A stretch of DNA of 64,000 bases from Acidimicrobiales bacterium (GTDB lineage: Bacteria > Actinomycetota > Acidimicrobiia > Acidimicrobiales > SHLQ01), in the NCBI GenBank assembly GCA_020629635.1, contig JAHDCX010000014.1:62001-126000 (forward strand), written 5' to 3'. Positions 1-9,087 of the stretch are shown one piece after another. How positions within the stretch are numbered: the first letter of the stretch is position 1; every line of letters begins with the position of its first letter. Under the pieces are notes generated by a model. The model was not told where the DNA came from, searched no databases, and was given only the letters and a program-made list of their open reading frames with translations. Both the position numbers and the translations under genes were made by a program.

Positions 1-364
1 CCTCGAGATCTCGACAATCGATTGTCTGGCCGCCCATGAGGGTCAGTGAGATCGTTCGGTCGCCGGGCTGCCAGCCACCGCTGACGGTGCCGCCGCTCAT
101 CATCTGGAACAGCCAACGCCTCTGCTTCCGTACTGGCTCGGCCCGCATGGTCTCGACCGACCGCACCGAGGCGGAGGGGCGCGACACGGGAAGATCCGCC
201 GTCAGCTCGGCGAGCTCCGACGGGAACTTTGCGACGAGCGCGAGCTCCGTGCGTTCCTCGAACTCGTCGAGGGTGATCCGACCCTCCCCGGATGCGGTCC
301 GCAATCGTTCGACAACGGCATCGCGGTCAGCGTCGGAGACCCGGTGTTCGAATGCGTCGGCCAT
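1..364 (-). CDS. DUF1707 (SHOCT-like) domain protein, partial
   Basis: The gene runs off the left edge of the window; 121 residues are visible. The start is ATG at 362-364. The N-terminal half matches the DUF1707 pattern: an Arg/Asp-rich opening (HRVSDADRD), then EGRITLDEFEERTELAL and a PSELAELTADLP ending. The part after about residue 75 (RRWLFQMMSGG, then GDRTISLTLMGG) resembles the beta-rich C-terminal domain of cell-wall-stress proteins of the LiaF/DUF2154 kind. The family is common in actinobacteria and has no proven biochemical role. The start is supported by TACGTT at 372-377, seven bases upstream, which suggests a leaderless transcript. It diverges from the decarboxylase gene at 410. 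Confidence 0.7.
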   Translation of the reverse strand, partial: MADAFEHRVSDADRDAVVERLRTASGEGRITLDEFEERTELALVAKFPSELAELTADLPVSRPSASVRSVETMRAEPVRKQRRWLFQMMSGGTVSGGWQPGDRTISLTLMGGQTIDCRDLE

Positions 365-371
365 TGCAAAC

Positions 372-377
372 AACGTA
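372..377 (-). promoter_or_regulatory. -10 element TACGTT, leaderless
   Basis: Read on the minus strand, TACGTT stands 7 nt before the ATG at 364. No Shine-Dalgarno sequence lies between. Confidence 0.5.
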
Positions 378-409
378 CCGCGTGCGGCCGGTGGTGTTGA
401 CTGGTTGCC

Positions 410-1774
410 ATGCCCTCGACGTCCGAGTCCGAAGAAGCACTTCTCGCCGATGCTGCAGCCCGTGCTCTGCGGTACCGGCGCCGGCTGAGCGAACGAGCGG
501 TGATGCCCGGACCGGCCGAACTCGATGCGGTCCGCGGCTTTGTCGAACGGCTCCCTGATGCCTCGTCGGACCCGATGGAGACGCTGGAACGTCTCGATGA
601 GCTCGGCAGCCCGGGCACGGTGGCATCGACGGGCGGCCGGTACTTCGGCTTCGTGACCGGTTCGAGTTTTCCGGTGGCGACGGCTGCGTCGTGGCTCGGT
701 TCTACGTGGGATCAGAACGCCGCGCTTGGCGTGATGTCGCCTGTGGCGTCGGTTCTCGATGCGGTTGTCGGCGCCTGGCTCGGCGATCTGCTCGGTCTGG
801 GTGGCGCCCAGCACACCTTTGTGAGCGGGACGTCGGTGGCCAATGCGGTAGGTCTTTCTGCTGGACGGGATCGGCTGCTGGCCGACAGCGGCTGGAATTC
901 GGTCGAGGACGGGTTGTTCGGGGCCCCTGAGCTGCGGGTCGTGGTCAGCGACGCTGCGCATGCAAGCGTCACGAAGGCGTTGGGCTTCGTGGGTCTGGGT
1001 CGTCGTCGCGCCACGCAGGTCGCCTCCGACCGTCAGGGCCGGCTTGATCCATCGCAGCTCCCGATCGCAGGCGAACCCACGCTTGTCGTCCTGCAGGCCG
1101 GCAACGTCAACTCGGGCTCGTTCGATCCCTTCGACGAGGTTGCCGATCACTTTGCGGGAACCCCTCATTGGATACACGTCGACGGCGCTTTCGGCCTCTG
1201 GGCCGCGGCGAATCCTGCGACGGCAAACCTGACCGCCGGCATGGAGCGCGCCCACTCGTGGGCGACCGACATGCACAAGTGGCTGAACGTGCCGTACGAC
1301 TCGGCGGCGGCCTTTGTTCGAGATGGCGAAGACCTTGCCCGCACCTTCATGCTGGGGGCCTCGTACCTGGGGGATTCGACTCGGCTCGAGCCGATGCATC
1401 GGGGACCACAGATGTCCCAGCGTGCCCGGGCCATCGAGACGTGGGCGGTATTGCGCACCCTCGGTCGGGAGGGGGTCGCAGCATTGGTCGAGGGCAGTTG
1501 CAGGCACGCACGGGCCATCGCATCGGCGCTCGAGGGTGCTGGCCTGACGATCTGCAACGAGGTGGTGTTGAATCAGGTTCTCGTCGCGGACACCGATGAC
1601 GCAGCCACGGAGGCGTTGATTCGGAACGTGGCTTCGCAGGGGACTGTCTGGGCTGGTGGATCGACCTGGCGAGGTCGAGCGGTGATGCGTGTGTCGGTCT
1701 CGTCGTATGCGACGACAGACGAGGACGCGCAGGCCTTCGTGGACGCCGTGGTCCGCGCTCGTTCAGATCACTGA
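410..1774 (+). CDS. PLP-dependent group II decarboxylase-family enzyme
   Basis: A 454-residue fold-type I PLP enzyme of the group II (aromatic/glutamate) decarboxylase family. Key residues are visible: His184 in DAAHASVTK, expected to stack on the PLP ring; Asp258 in HVDGAFG, which pairs with the pyridine nitrogen; and Lys290 in TDMHKWLN, which forms the Schiff base. The length is normal for the family. The substrate cannot be read from the sequence; tyrosine, tryptophan, aspartate and glutamate enzymes share these motifs. It is only distantly similar to the second decarboxylase of the window at 34516-35871. The start is the first ATG; neither a TANNNT box nor a clear Shine-Dalgarno sequence precedes it. 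Confidence 0.85.
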   Translation: MPSTSESEEALLADAAARALRYRRRLSERAVMPGPAELDAVRGFVERLPDASSDPMETLERLDELGSPGTVASTGGRYFGFVTGSSFPVATAASWLGSTWDQNAALGVMSPVASVLDAVVGAWLGDLLGLGGAQHTFVSGTSVANAVGLSAGRDRLLADSGWNSVEDGLFGAPELRVVVSDAAHASVTKALGFVGLGRRRATQVASDRQGRLDPSQLPIAGEPTLVVLQAGNVNSGSFDPFDEVADHFAGTPHWIHVDGAFGLWAAANPATANLTAGMERAHSWATDMHKWLNVPYDSAAAFVRDGEDLARTFMLGASYLGDSTRLEPMHRGPQMSQRARAIETWAVLRTLGREGVAALVEGSCRHARAIASALEGAGLTICNEVVLNQVLVADTDDAATEALIRNVASQGTVWAGGSTWRGRAVMRVSVSSYATTDEDAQAFVDAVVRARSDH

Positions 1775-1861
1775 ACAAGTCCGGAACACGGCCGTCGGTT
1801 GGCATGGAGGCGGTTGGGCTGGGGATTTCCTTTCGTACCTACCCAATCGAAAGGACCCCCA

Positions 1862-2065
1862 ATGAACACTCGACTGCTCCGCCTCCTGGCGACGTTCTTT
1901 GCCCTCGGACTCGTTGCTGCCGCGTGCGGCAGCGACACCGACGTGGACTCGACCGAGACGCCTGACGCTCCTGCGGTCGTCGAAGACGATGCCATGGAGG
2001 ATGAGGACGCCATGGAGGATGAGGACGCCATGGAGGATGAGGACGCCATGGAGGACGACGGCTGA
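1862..2065 (+). CDS. small acidic lipoprotein with AMEDED repeats
   Basis: A 67-residue protein. An N-terminal signal peptide (MNTRLLRLLATFF) ends in the lipobox VAAAC with Cys22, so the product should be a membrane-anchored lipoprotein after signal peptidase II cleavage. The mature part is almost wholly acidic and carries four copies of AMED(E/D)(D/G), encoded by an 18-bp tandem repeat (1991-2062). A Shine-Dalgarno-like GAAAGGA lies eight bases before the ATG. No known domain is recognised. A longer lipoprotein at 47898 has a comparable signal peptide and acidic, repetitive linker, but the two are not clearly homologous. Confidence 0.7.
   Translation: MNTRLLRLLATFFALGLVAAACGSDTDVDSTETPDAPAVVEDDAMEDEDAMEDEDAMEDEDAMEDDG
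1991..2062 (+). repeat. 18-bp tandem repeat, four copies
   Basis: Unit GCCATGGAGGATGAGGAC, with the last copy diverged to end in GACGGC. It is in frame and encodes Ala-Met-Glu-Asp-Glu-Asp. Near identity at the DNA level suggests recent slippage expansion. Confidence 0.85.
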
Positions 2066-2085
2066 CCCTGAAGCTCGTCACTGAC

Positions 2086-2091
2086 TAGCGT
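2086..2091 (+). promoter_or_regulatory. -10 element TAGCGT, leaderless
   Basis: Seven bases before the ATG at 2099, in a 33-bp intergenic gap without a Shine-Dalgarno sequence. Confidence 0.5.
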
Positions 2092-2098
2092 CGAGCCC

Positions 2099-2998
2099 AT
2101 GGCAGATGTTGAGGTCGTGGGCTCGATCGTCGCCCAACTCGGCGAGGGTCCCGTGTGGGACTCTCGCCACGGGGCGTTGTGGTGGGAAGACATCGAAGGG
2201 CGGGCGCTTCACCGCTTCGACCCCTCCACCGGCGTCACCGACTCACGAACCACCCGCGGCCGCCCCGGGAGCTTTGCCCTCACCGAAGACCCGGACGCCC
2301 TGCTCCTCGCGACCGAACAGGAGCTCGGCTGGTTCGGCTGGAGTAGCGGCGACTTCACGCCGTGGATCGAGCTCGAGTCCGGCACCGGCACACGAATGAA
2401 CGATGGCCGGCCTGACCACGCCGGCCGGTTCGTCGTCGGATCCATGTGGCCCGAACCCGACGACGAACGCTACGAGGGTTCGCTGCACCGGATCTCACCC
2501 GATGGATCGCAGGAGATCCTCGAGACCGACGTCGGTATCGCCAACGGGCTCGTGTTCGACCCGGAACGAGGCCGAATGTACTGGGCGGATACGTTCCACG
2601 CGACCGTGTGGGTCTGGGACTACGACCTCGCGACCGGAGCTCGCACCAACCGGCGGGTCTTCATCGACTACACCGCCGAGCGGGGCCTGCCCGACGGTGC
2701 GTGCCTCGACGCCGATGGCTGCTATTGGTCGGCGTCGGTCACCGGATGGGCGGTCACCCGCTTCACTCCGGATGGGAAGGTGGACCGGATCATCGACGTG
2801 CCGGTTCGCATGCCCACGATGCCCGCATTCGGTGGCAATGACCTGTCCACCCTCTACGTGACTTCGCTTGCGGGAGATCCGGCTCGAGCGGACTCGTTCG
2901 CCAAGGACGGCGTCGCGCCAGGTTCGTTGCTCGCCATCGACCTCTCGGGCACGAACATTCGCGGCGTCGAAGAACCCCGGGTCGCGCCACCCGACTGA
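2099..2998 (+). CDS. SMP-30/gluconolactonase/LRE family lactonase
   Basis: A 299-residue six-bladed beta-propeller of the senescence-marker-30/gluconolactonase family, which hydrolyses sugar lactones using one divalent metal. The four metal and active-site positions known from regucalcin can be placed: Glu16 (LGEGPVWD), Asn101 (RMNDG), Asn149 (IANGLVF) and Asp199 (GLPDGACLD). Length is typical and there is no signal peptide, so it should be cytoplasmic. The sugar is unknown; the neighbours do not form a sugar pathway. The start ATG has TAGCGT seven bases upstream. The stop lies three bases from the end of the convergent ppk2 gene. Confidence 0.88.
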   Translation: MADVEVVGSIVAQLGEGPVWDSRHGALWWEDIEGRALHRFDPSTGVTDSRTTRGRPGSFALTEDPDALLLATEQELGWFGWSSGDFTPWIELESGTGTRMNDGRPDHAGRFVVGSMWPEPDDERYEGSLHRISPDGSQEILETDVGIANGLVFDPERGRMYWADTFHATVWVWDYDLATGARTNRRVFIDYTAERGLPDGACLDADGCYWSASVTGWAVTRFTPDGKVDRIIDVPVRMPTMPAFGGNDLSTLYVTSLAGDPARADSFAKDGVAPGSLLAIDLSGTNIRGVEEPRVAPPD

Positions 2999-3001
2999 GG
3001 G

Positions 3002-3814
3002 CTATTCGACGACGACGCCGTCAAGCTCGGGGTTGGGCGGAAAGGGCTCACCGGCGAGTCCCTCGAGCGTGTCGACCAGGATCTGGCTGATCACGAGGTT
3101 GCGATACCACTTGCGGTCGGCGGGCACCACGAACCACGGCGCGTCGGGCGTCGACGTCTCTCGGAGCATCTCCTCGAACGCCGTCTGGTAGTCGTCCCAG
3201 CGCTTTCGCTCTTCGAGGTCCCCAAAGCTGAACTTCCAGTGCTTGGCCGGCTCGTCGATGCGCGCTTGGAGACGTTCGCGCTGCTCGTCCTTGGAGATGT
3301 GCAGATAGATCTTGACGATCGTCGTGCCCTCGTCGGCGAGCATCTGCTCGAAGTTGCGGATGTGGTCGTAGCGCTTTCGCCAACGATCTTCCGGGACGAT
3401 GTCGTGTACCCGTACGACCAGTACGTCCTCGTAGTGGCTGCGGTTGAAGACGGTGATGTGACCGGCGGCGGGTGTGTGCTGATGGATCCGCCAGAGATAG
3501 TCGTGGGACAGCTCCTCTTCCGTCGGCTTCTTGAACGAGGCCACGTGCACACCTTGAGGGTTGGTGCGATCGAACACGGCCCGGATCGTGCCATCCTTGC
3601 CGCCGGTATCGGTCGCCTGAAGCACGACGAGCAGCCGCTCCTTGCCGTGGGCGTACAGGTTCTCCTGGAGTTCCTCGAGCCGCCGGTTGAGCGCCTTGAA
3701 CATCGGCTTGGCCGTGTCCTTGTCGAGTCCGCCGTCGGCGTCGGTCGGGACGGAGGAGAGCCCGGCGAACGTCGCGGGGTCGACAGGGGAGAGTGGTTGA
3801 GGTGCGTCGGCCAT
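3002..3814 (-). CDS. ppk2: polyphosphate kinase 2 family nucleotide phosphotransferase
   Basis: A 270-residue PPK2-family kinase, which moves phosphate between polyphosphate and nucleotides. The P-loop is DTGGKDGT with Lys73. The second conserved motif, FNRSHYEDVLV, begins at residue 123, and Arg-rich lid sequences (DRWRKRYDHIRNFE) follow. The single-domain length is typical of the short PPK2 forms that phosphorylate ADP or AMP; the sequence alone does not settle whether it acts on AMP, ADP or GDP. The ATG at 3814 has TACGCT eight bases upstream, supporting leaderless expression. It is convergent with the SMP-30 gene. Confidence 0.9.
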   Translation of the reverse strand: MADAPQPLSPVDPATFAGLSSVPTDADGGLDKDTAKPMFKALNRRLEELQENLYAHGKERLLVVLQATDTGGKDGTIRAVFDRTNPQGVHVASFKKPTEEELSHDYLWRIHQHTPAAGHITVFNRSHYEDVLVVRVHDIVPEDRWRKRYDHIRNFEQMLADEGTTIVKIYLHISKDEQRERLQARIDEPAKHWKFSFGDLEERKRWDDYQTAFEEMLRETSTPDAPWFVVPADRKWYRNLVISQILVDTLEGLAGEPFPPNPELDGVVVE

Positions 3815-3822
3815 GTCGGCCG

Positions 3823-3828
3823 AGCGTA
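3823..3828 (-). promoter_or_regulatory. -10 element TACGCT, leaderless
   Basis: Minus-strand hexamer 8 nt before the ppk2 ATG. It lies between the ppk2 start and the end of the HD-GYP gene at 3829. Confidence 0.5.
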
Positions 3829-6800
3829 CTAGTGGATCCAGTTGTGGGTGCCGAGCGTATTGACCTGGTCGTCTCCGGTGGTCCGGTCATCGTGATCGTG
3901 GGTGTCGTCAGCCCCCGGACACGTTGCAGCTGCGGTGCCAGAGTTGCTGATCTCCCAGCACTCGCTGAGGTGGGGGAAGCCGTAGTGCGCGAGTGCAATT
4001 GACTCACCCATGTTGATGTCCAGACCCGTACCAAGCGGGATCTGTCCGTTCGGATCCCACAAGCTCCATGCGGTGATCGGCGGTTGGTCGCCGATCTCGG
4101 GCGCTTCCAGACATCCCACGCAGTCGATGTCTCCCCACGCCATGTACGCGACGAGTCGATCGCTGTCGTCGTAGAGGTAGAGGTCGTCGACGCCGATGAG
4201 CTTGTCCCATTGTTCGTTCAGCCAGATCTCCGGAACACCTGGCGAGGCCCCGCGATTCTCGGCGTGGTTGAATGGCTCTGCCGCGGGTCCGACCCAGATC
4301 ACGGCCTCTTCATCTGGATCGACGGGGAAGGCGCCCCCTGGCGCGATGAGTCCGGTGTTGATCATGTTTGGTTCGGTCTGGCCGAGCTCGGTGTCACGTA
4401 TCTTCCACCCGGAGACGTCGATTGCGGTCCCTGTCGTGTTGTAGAGCTCGATCGCCTCGTACTGAGTCCAGTTGACCTCGGTGATGATGATGTCGCCGAA
4501 GAACGGGCTGAGCGTAAAGCGAGAGTTCACGTCGATCGTGACCGTGGCGGTGGCAGCGGCGCCTTCGGCATCGGTGACGCGGACGGCCAACGTGAACTGT
4601 TGGCCATTCGGACCGAAGTCCACGTCGTCGGGGTCTTGCAACATGATCCGGTACGTTCCGGTGACGAGATCGAAGGTGTGCTGGAACGCACGGGTGCCGT
4701 CGCCGTCGACATCGGGATTGCTGGCGTCGGGCAGCTCGACGTTGACGACGTTGTCGTCGGGGTCGTCGAACGTGCCGATGAACAGCACGGCGGTGGTGTC
4801 GGTCGAGTCTTCGTCGACGCTCGCGGTACCGCCGAGAACCGTCGGCGGTTCGTTCACGTCGAGGATGTTGACCGTGATCAACTCTTCGGTGATACCGCCG
4901 GCTCCGTCGCTCACCCGGACGGTGTAGGTCTCGACTGGCTGGGTCTCGAAGTCGGGCGTCCGATTGTTGGGGATGGTGAGCATGCCGGCCGAGGTGGTTC
5001 CGAAGTTGGTGCCGTTGATCGGTGCCACGAAGGCGTAGGTGAGATTCGCCCCCTCGGGATCGAAGGCCACGATCTGTTCGACCGGTCCTGGGGCTTGTCC
5101 TTCCGGCACGGCGAAGACGGTGGTCGTCACGATCGGTGGATCGTTGACCGGCGTGATCGTGACGGCGATGGCGCCCGAGACGACGAAGGTGCCGTCGCTG
5201 ATCTCATAGGTGATCGTGTCGAACTGCGTCTCGCTGCCATTGTGCACGTAGCGAATGGTGTCGGTCCCCGCAATCGTCGTGCCCACGGAGTTCGCTCCCG
5301 GACCCGTGATCGAGGAAATGAACCAGGCACCATCCTCCGGATCGTCGACGAAGGGGCTGATGTCGATGAGCGCTGTCCCGCCTTCGGCGACCGTCGTGCT
5401 GCTCGCGGACACGGTCGGCGTTTCGTTGACGTCGCCGACGATGATCGTGTGGGTCGTGTCGGTGGAGTCGAGGCCATCGAACGCCCGGACGGTGACGTCG
5501 AGTGTCGGCGTCGTCTCGTGATCGAGCGGTCCGGTCACCCACAACTCGCCGCTGGCGGCGTCGATGCTGACTGAGCCCGGGCCGGTCACGCTCCACGAGA
5601 TCGGGTCCGGCCCGTCAGCATCGGAGGCGATCACGAACCGATTGCTCGGACCGTTCGCGGAGTTCTCCGGGATCGTGAAGGTCTGCGGTAGATGTGTTGG
5701 GGCGTCGTTCGTTTCGGTGATCGCAACGGCGATCGTGCCCGACCGGGTGAGGCCCGAGGCGTCCTGCACGACGTAGTCGACCGTGTCTGAGGTCGTGTTC
5801 GACCCGTCGTGTCGGTATTCGACGGTGGAGGCGTTGATTGCCATGGCGGTGCCGTTCGTGCCGTTCTGAACGGACACGATGGTGACCGACTCGCCTTCGG
5901 GGTCCGGATGGACGAGTGCGAGGTCGATGCTCGCCGTCCCGCCTTCGAGGAGCGACATCGACGCGTTGCCGGGCGATGGCGGCTCGTTGACATCGGTGAT
6001 GGTGATGGTCACCTCAACGGCGGTCTGACCGCCGTTGCCATCGATGATCAATACGTCGAGGACGCCGGTCGGTGTGGTCTCGAAATCGAGCGGTCCGGTG
6101 ACCTCGAGTTGTCCGCTCTCGGACACGCCAACGCCCGTGAGGGACGAGGCGACGACGGAGTGATTCAGGGTGTCGCCGTCCGGGTCGTTCGAGGAGATCC
6201 ACAATCCGGCAAGCCCGACGGCGCGATCTTCGGCGATGCTGAACGATTGCGTGGCGTTCGCGATTGGTGGGTCGTTCTGTGGGGTGACGCTGATCGTGAT
6301 CGTGCCCGATGCCGTGTTGCCGGCTGGGTCTTCGATCTCGTAGGCGATCGTGTCCGTGAAGTTCTCGGTGCCGTCGTGGGTGTATTCGATCTCGTCGGTT
6401 GCAGCGATGGTTGCCGCGCCGTGAGCCGGGTCGGTGGTGATGCGGGTGACTTGGAGCGCCTGACCCTCGGGGTCGACATGGAAGGCGGCGATGCCGAACG
6501 TCGTGGTTGATCCCTCGGCGACCGTCACGGGCGTCGTCGCATCACGTGGCGCTTCGTCGACGTCTTCGATCGTGACCGTGACGGTGCTTGTGACAGAGAT
6601 GACGCTGTCGGTCACCGTCACCGGGATGTTCGGGTAAGAAGCAACCGTCTCGTGATCGAGGGTGGTGGTGAGGATCAGTTGGCCATCCGAGGTCAGTTCG
6701 AATGGTGAGAGGCCCGACATCTCGAAGGCGAGCGGCTGTGGGCCATCGGGATCCGTTGCGACGATGCGATGGCCGGTGTCGCCGATGGCGGCGTCCTCTC

Positions 6801-9012
6801 GGACGACGAATGTCTGGGCGGCAATTGCCGCTGGGTCGTTGACCGGGGTGATCTCGACCGGGAGCAGGAGCGTGCGGGAATTGCCGGTCTCGTCGACGAC
6901 GGTGTACTCGACGACGTCCTCGGTCGTCTCGGACCCATCGTGGAGGTAGGTCCAGGTGTTCCCGTTGCGGGTCACGAGTCCATGCGCGGGTTGGGAGACG
7001 CTGCTCAAGGCGACGGTCGAGCCCTCGGGATCCCAATGTGTGGTTTCGACGTCGATCGTTGTCGAGGAGCCTTCTGTCACGACCGGCGTCGATGCTTCGC
7101 CGAGCGGTGGCTCATCAACGTTGGTCACGATGATCGAGACCTCGGCAACCGTCGAGTTGCCGGCCGGATCGCTGGCCGTCACCTCGACCAGCAGATTCGG
7201 CGCCTGCTCGTAGTCGAGAAGCGTGGCGGTGGTGATCGCCCCACTGGTGGGATCGACCTCGACGGCGCCGGCGTCCGGCCCGCCGACGATCTCCCACGTG
7301 ATCTGTTCGCCTTCAGGATCGTCTGCGGTCAGCACTCGGACGACCGTCCCCGCTGGCGAGTCTTCGGAGATGAGGGTTGACGTTGCCTCGAAGACGGGCG
7401 TCTCGTCGACGTCGAGAACCTCGATCGTGTGATCGATCGTCGTGGAGGTCTCACCGTCGCCGACCGTCACCCGGACGATGTACGTCTGGGCTTGTTCGTA
7501 GTCGACGATGGAGTCGTCGACGACGCTGAGCACGCCGGTTCGAGCATCGATGACGAACGGATGGTCGCCGGGAGCAACGCTCCAGGTGAGGGGCAGGCCT
7601 TCGGGGTCGGACGCGACGAGGCCGGGTAGAGGCGATCCGACGAGCGCATCCTCACTCAGCACGAGTGTCTGGATCGCCATCACTGGCGCTCCGTTCTGTG
7701 GCGGCGGCAGGGTTGTGGTCGTCGTCGGCGCAACCGTCGTCGTGGTGGTCGTGGTGGTTGTGGTCGAGGTGGTTGTGGTCGTCGAAGTGGTTGTCGTCGG
7801 CGCAGTCGTCGTGGACGTGGGGGCGGTCGACGTCGTCGTCGGGGCGGCGGTCGTCGTGGTGGCCTCGAAGGCGATCGCGGCGGGTGGTTCAGCCGGAAGG
7901 GGAGCCGACCCGACGATTGCGGCGCTGACCGCCGTCGCCGTGCTGACTGCGGCGGTCGCCACCGGTTGGGTGATCTGGCCAATCGGGAGCTGCCGGACGG
8001 CAGGAACACTGGCGAGCCACGCGACCGGACCGCCGACCCGGCGGAGATCACCGATCCCGACGGACAGGAACGCCCGGACGATCTGCGGATCGAATTGGGT
8101 GCCGGCGTTGTCCGCGACCTCTCGGCGGGCGACCTCGGCGGGTAGCGGCTTCTTGTAGGAGCGGGTCGAGGTCATGACGTCGAATGCGTCGGCGACGGCG
8201 ACGATCCGCGCAGCCAGGGGGATGTCGATGCCGGCAAGGCCTCTCGGATAGCCGTTTCCGTCCCATCGCTCGTGGTGGCCGCTCGCGGCGTGGCGCCACT
8301 CACCGAGCCAATCAGCGACAGGTTCGAGGTGGCGTTCGGCCGCGGCGGGGTGACGTTGGAGGATGGCCCACTCTTCATCGGAGGGGCGGTCGGGCTTGTT
8401 CAGGATCTCACTCGGGACCTCGAGCTTTCCCATGTCATGGAGCAGCGCTGCCCACCGGAGCTTCCCGAGATCCTCACCGTCGATTCCCATCTGTTCGGCG
8501 ATGAGCTCGGAATACGCGCGAACACGTTCGGAGTGCCCCCGCGTCATCCGATCGTGGGTGGACAACATCGTGATCAGACTGAGCATCTGGTCCGCGACGA
8601 CGTCGTCTCGCGACAAGGCCAAACCACCTTGTTGGATCTCCTGGATTCGCTTCTTCGTCTTCGCGACTGATCCGGCACGAAGGGTCGAAGAGAAGCGGCT
8701 GGGCGTCTCGTCCGGAAAGATCAACGACAACTGAAACAACGCGGTCAACGGTGTCAACCGCTGCAGGCCCATGTCGAGGAGTCGTACGAGGATGGTGGCG
8801 CCCACGACGAGCGCGATCCACCAGGTCCAGACGCTGACGCCGAGCCGGTCGTGCGGGAAGCTCCGCGACATCCACATGCCGAACAGAATCGAAACGAGGA
8901 TCGGCAGGAGGAACAACCCGATGCGGATCGCACGAGACAGCGACGGCCGCCCCTCCCACGCCGCGCCCTCGTGCGCGGCGTAGTTCATTTGTGTTGGGCC
9001 GCGCGACGCCAT
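3829..9012 (-). CDS. HD-GYP membrane protein with cadherin/Ig repeats and lamin-tail domain
   Basis: A giant 1727-residue protein. Domain order is two membrane helices (about 31-47 and 61-79), an HD-GYP phosphodiesterase domain, a weak third membrane segment (about 349-373), a Thr-rich linker (384-437), about eleven beta-sandwich domains and a C-terminal lamin-tail-like domain. The HD-GYP motifs are intact: HDMGK at 192, the HP pair at 220-221, and HHERW followed by GYP ending near 256. Intact HD-GYP domains usually hydrolyse cyclic di-GMP. Six or seven cadherin-like repeats ending in DVDE or DVNE (calcium-linker type) alternate with four Ig-like repeats ending in PVND-type motifs. The three-helix topology would put the HD-GYP domain in the cytoplasm and the repeats outside. 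I chose ATG 9012 over an upstream TTG because the paralogue at 9088-11202 opens with the same GPTQM(N/D)YA motif. The function is inferred. Confidence 0.88.
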   Translation of the reverse strand: MASRGPTQMNYAAHEGAAWEGRPSLSRAIRIGLFLLPILVSILFGMWMSRSFPHDRLGVSVWTWWIALVVGATILVRLLDMGLQRLTPLTALFQLSLIFPDETPSRFSSTLRAGSVAKTKKRIQEIQQGGLALSRDDVVADQMLSLITMLSTHDRMTRGHSERVRAYSELIAEQMGIDGEDLGKLRWAALLHDMGKLEVPSEILNKPDRPSDEEWAILQRHPAAAERHLEPVADWLGEWRHAASGHHERWDGNGYPRGLAGIDIPLAARIVAVADAFDVMTSTRSYKKPLPAEVARREVADNAGTQFDPQIVRAFLSVGIGDLRRVGGPVAWLASVPAVRQLPIGQITQPVATAAVSTATAVSAAIVGSAPLPAEPPAAIAFEATTTTAAPTTTSTAPTSTTTAPTTTTSTTTTTSTTTTTTTTTTVAPTTTTTLPPPQNGAPVMAIQTLVLSEDALVGSPLPGLVASDPEGLPLTWSVAPGDHPFVIDARTGVLSVVDDSIVDYEQAQTYIVRVTVGDGETSTTIDHTIEVLDVDETPVFEATSTLISEDSPAGTVVRVLTADDPEGEQITWEIVGGPDAGAVEVDPTSGAITTATLLDYEQAPNLLVEVTASDPAGNSTVAEVSIIVTNVDEPPLGEASTPVVTEGSSTTIDVETTHWDPEGSTVALSSVSQPAHGLVTRNGNTWTYLHDGSETTEDVVEYTVVDETGNSRTLLLPVEITPVNDPAAIAAQTFVVREDAAIGDTGHRIVATDPDGPQPLAFEMSGLSPFELTSDGQLILTTTLDHETVASYPNIPVTVTDSVISVTSTVTVTIEDVDEAPRDATTPVTVAEGSTTTFGIAAFHVDPEGQALQVTRITTDPAHGAATIAATDEIEYTHDGTENFTDTIAYEIEDPAGNTASGTITISVTPQNDPPIANATQSFSIAEDRAVGLAGLWISSNDPDGDTLNHSVVASSLTGVGVSESGQLEVTGPLDFETTPTGVLDVLIIDGNGGQTAVEVTITITDVNEPPSPGNASMSLLEGGTASIDLALVHPDPEGESVTIVSVQNGTNGTAMAINASTVEYRHDGSNTTSDTVDYVVQDASGLTRSGTIAVAITETNDAPTHLPQTFTIPENSANGPSNRFVIASDADGPDPISWSVTGPGSVSIDAASGELWVTGPLDHETTPTLDVTVRAFDGLDSTDTTHTIIVGDVNETPTVSASSTTVAEGGTALIDISPFVDDPEDGAWFISSITGPGANSVGTTIAGTDTIRYVHNGSETQFDTITYEISDGTFVVSGAIAVTITPVNDPPIVTTTVFAVPEGQAPGPVEQIVAFDPEGANLTYAFVAPINGTNFGTTSAGMLTIPNNRTPDFETQPVETYTVRVSDGAGGITEELITVNILDVNEPPTVLGGTASVDEDSTDTTAVLFIGTFDDPDDNVVNVELPDASNPDVDGDGTRAFQHTFDLVTGTYRIMLQDPDDVDFGPNGQQFTLAVRVTDAEGAAATATVTIDVNSRFTLSPFFGDIIITEVNWTQYEAIELYNTTGTAIDVSGWKIRDTELGQTEPNMINTGLIAPGGAFPVDPDEEAVIWVGPAAEPFNHAENRGASPGVPEIWLNEQWDKLIGVDDLYLYDDSDRLVAYMAWGDIDCVGCLEAPEIGDQPPITAWSLWDPNGQIPLGTGLDINMGESIALAHYGFPHLSECWEISNSGTAAATCPGADDTHDHDDRTTGDDQVNTLGTHNWIH
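7700..7860 (-). repeat. Thr-codon-rich low-complexity tract
   Basis: ACC/ACG/ACA Thr codons run for some 50 residues inside the HD-GYP-cadherin gene, forming a likely extended, possibly glycosylated linker. It reads as a GTGGTCGTC-like microsatellite on the plus strand and is prone to slippage. Confidence 0.8.
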
Positions 9013-9087
9013 GGCCACAGGTTCGGCGGATTCGCCCCGACGATTGATCAAATACGGCCGTTCGCCCAGAGTGATGGGCCGAGCGAC

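Noticed and set aside
4084-5574. Plus-strand open frame of 496 codons
   Set aside because: It is antisense to the cadherin repeats, has Val/Asp/Arg/Gly-biased low-information composition and no recognisable motif; long antisense frames are common at this GC content.
7700-7860. Microsatellite or regulatory GTGGTC tract on the plus strand
   Set aside because: On the minus strand it is the Thr-rich linker of the HD-GYP-cadherin protein; the paralogue has a similar linker.
9049-9051. TTG start giving the large HD-GYP protein 13 extra residues
   Set aside because: The paralogue begins at the equivalent of ATG 9012 and the upstream codons have no counterpart there.
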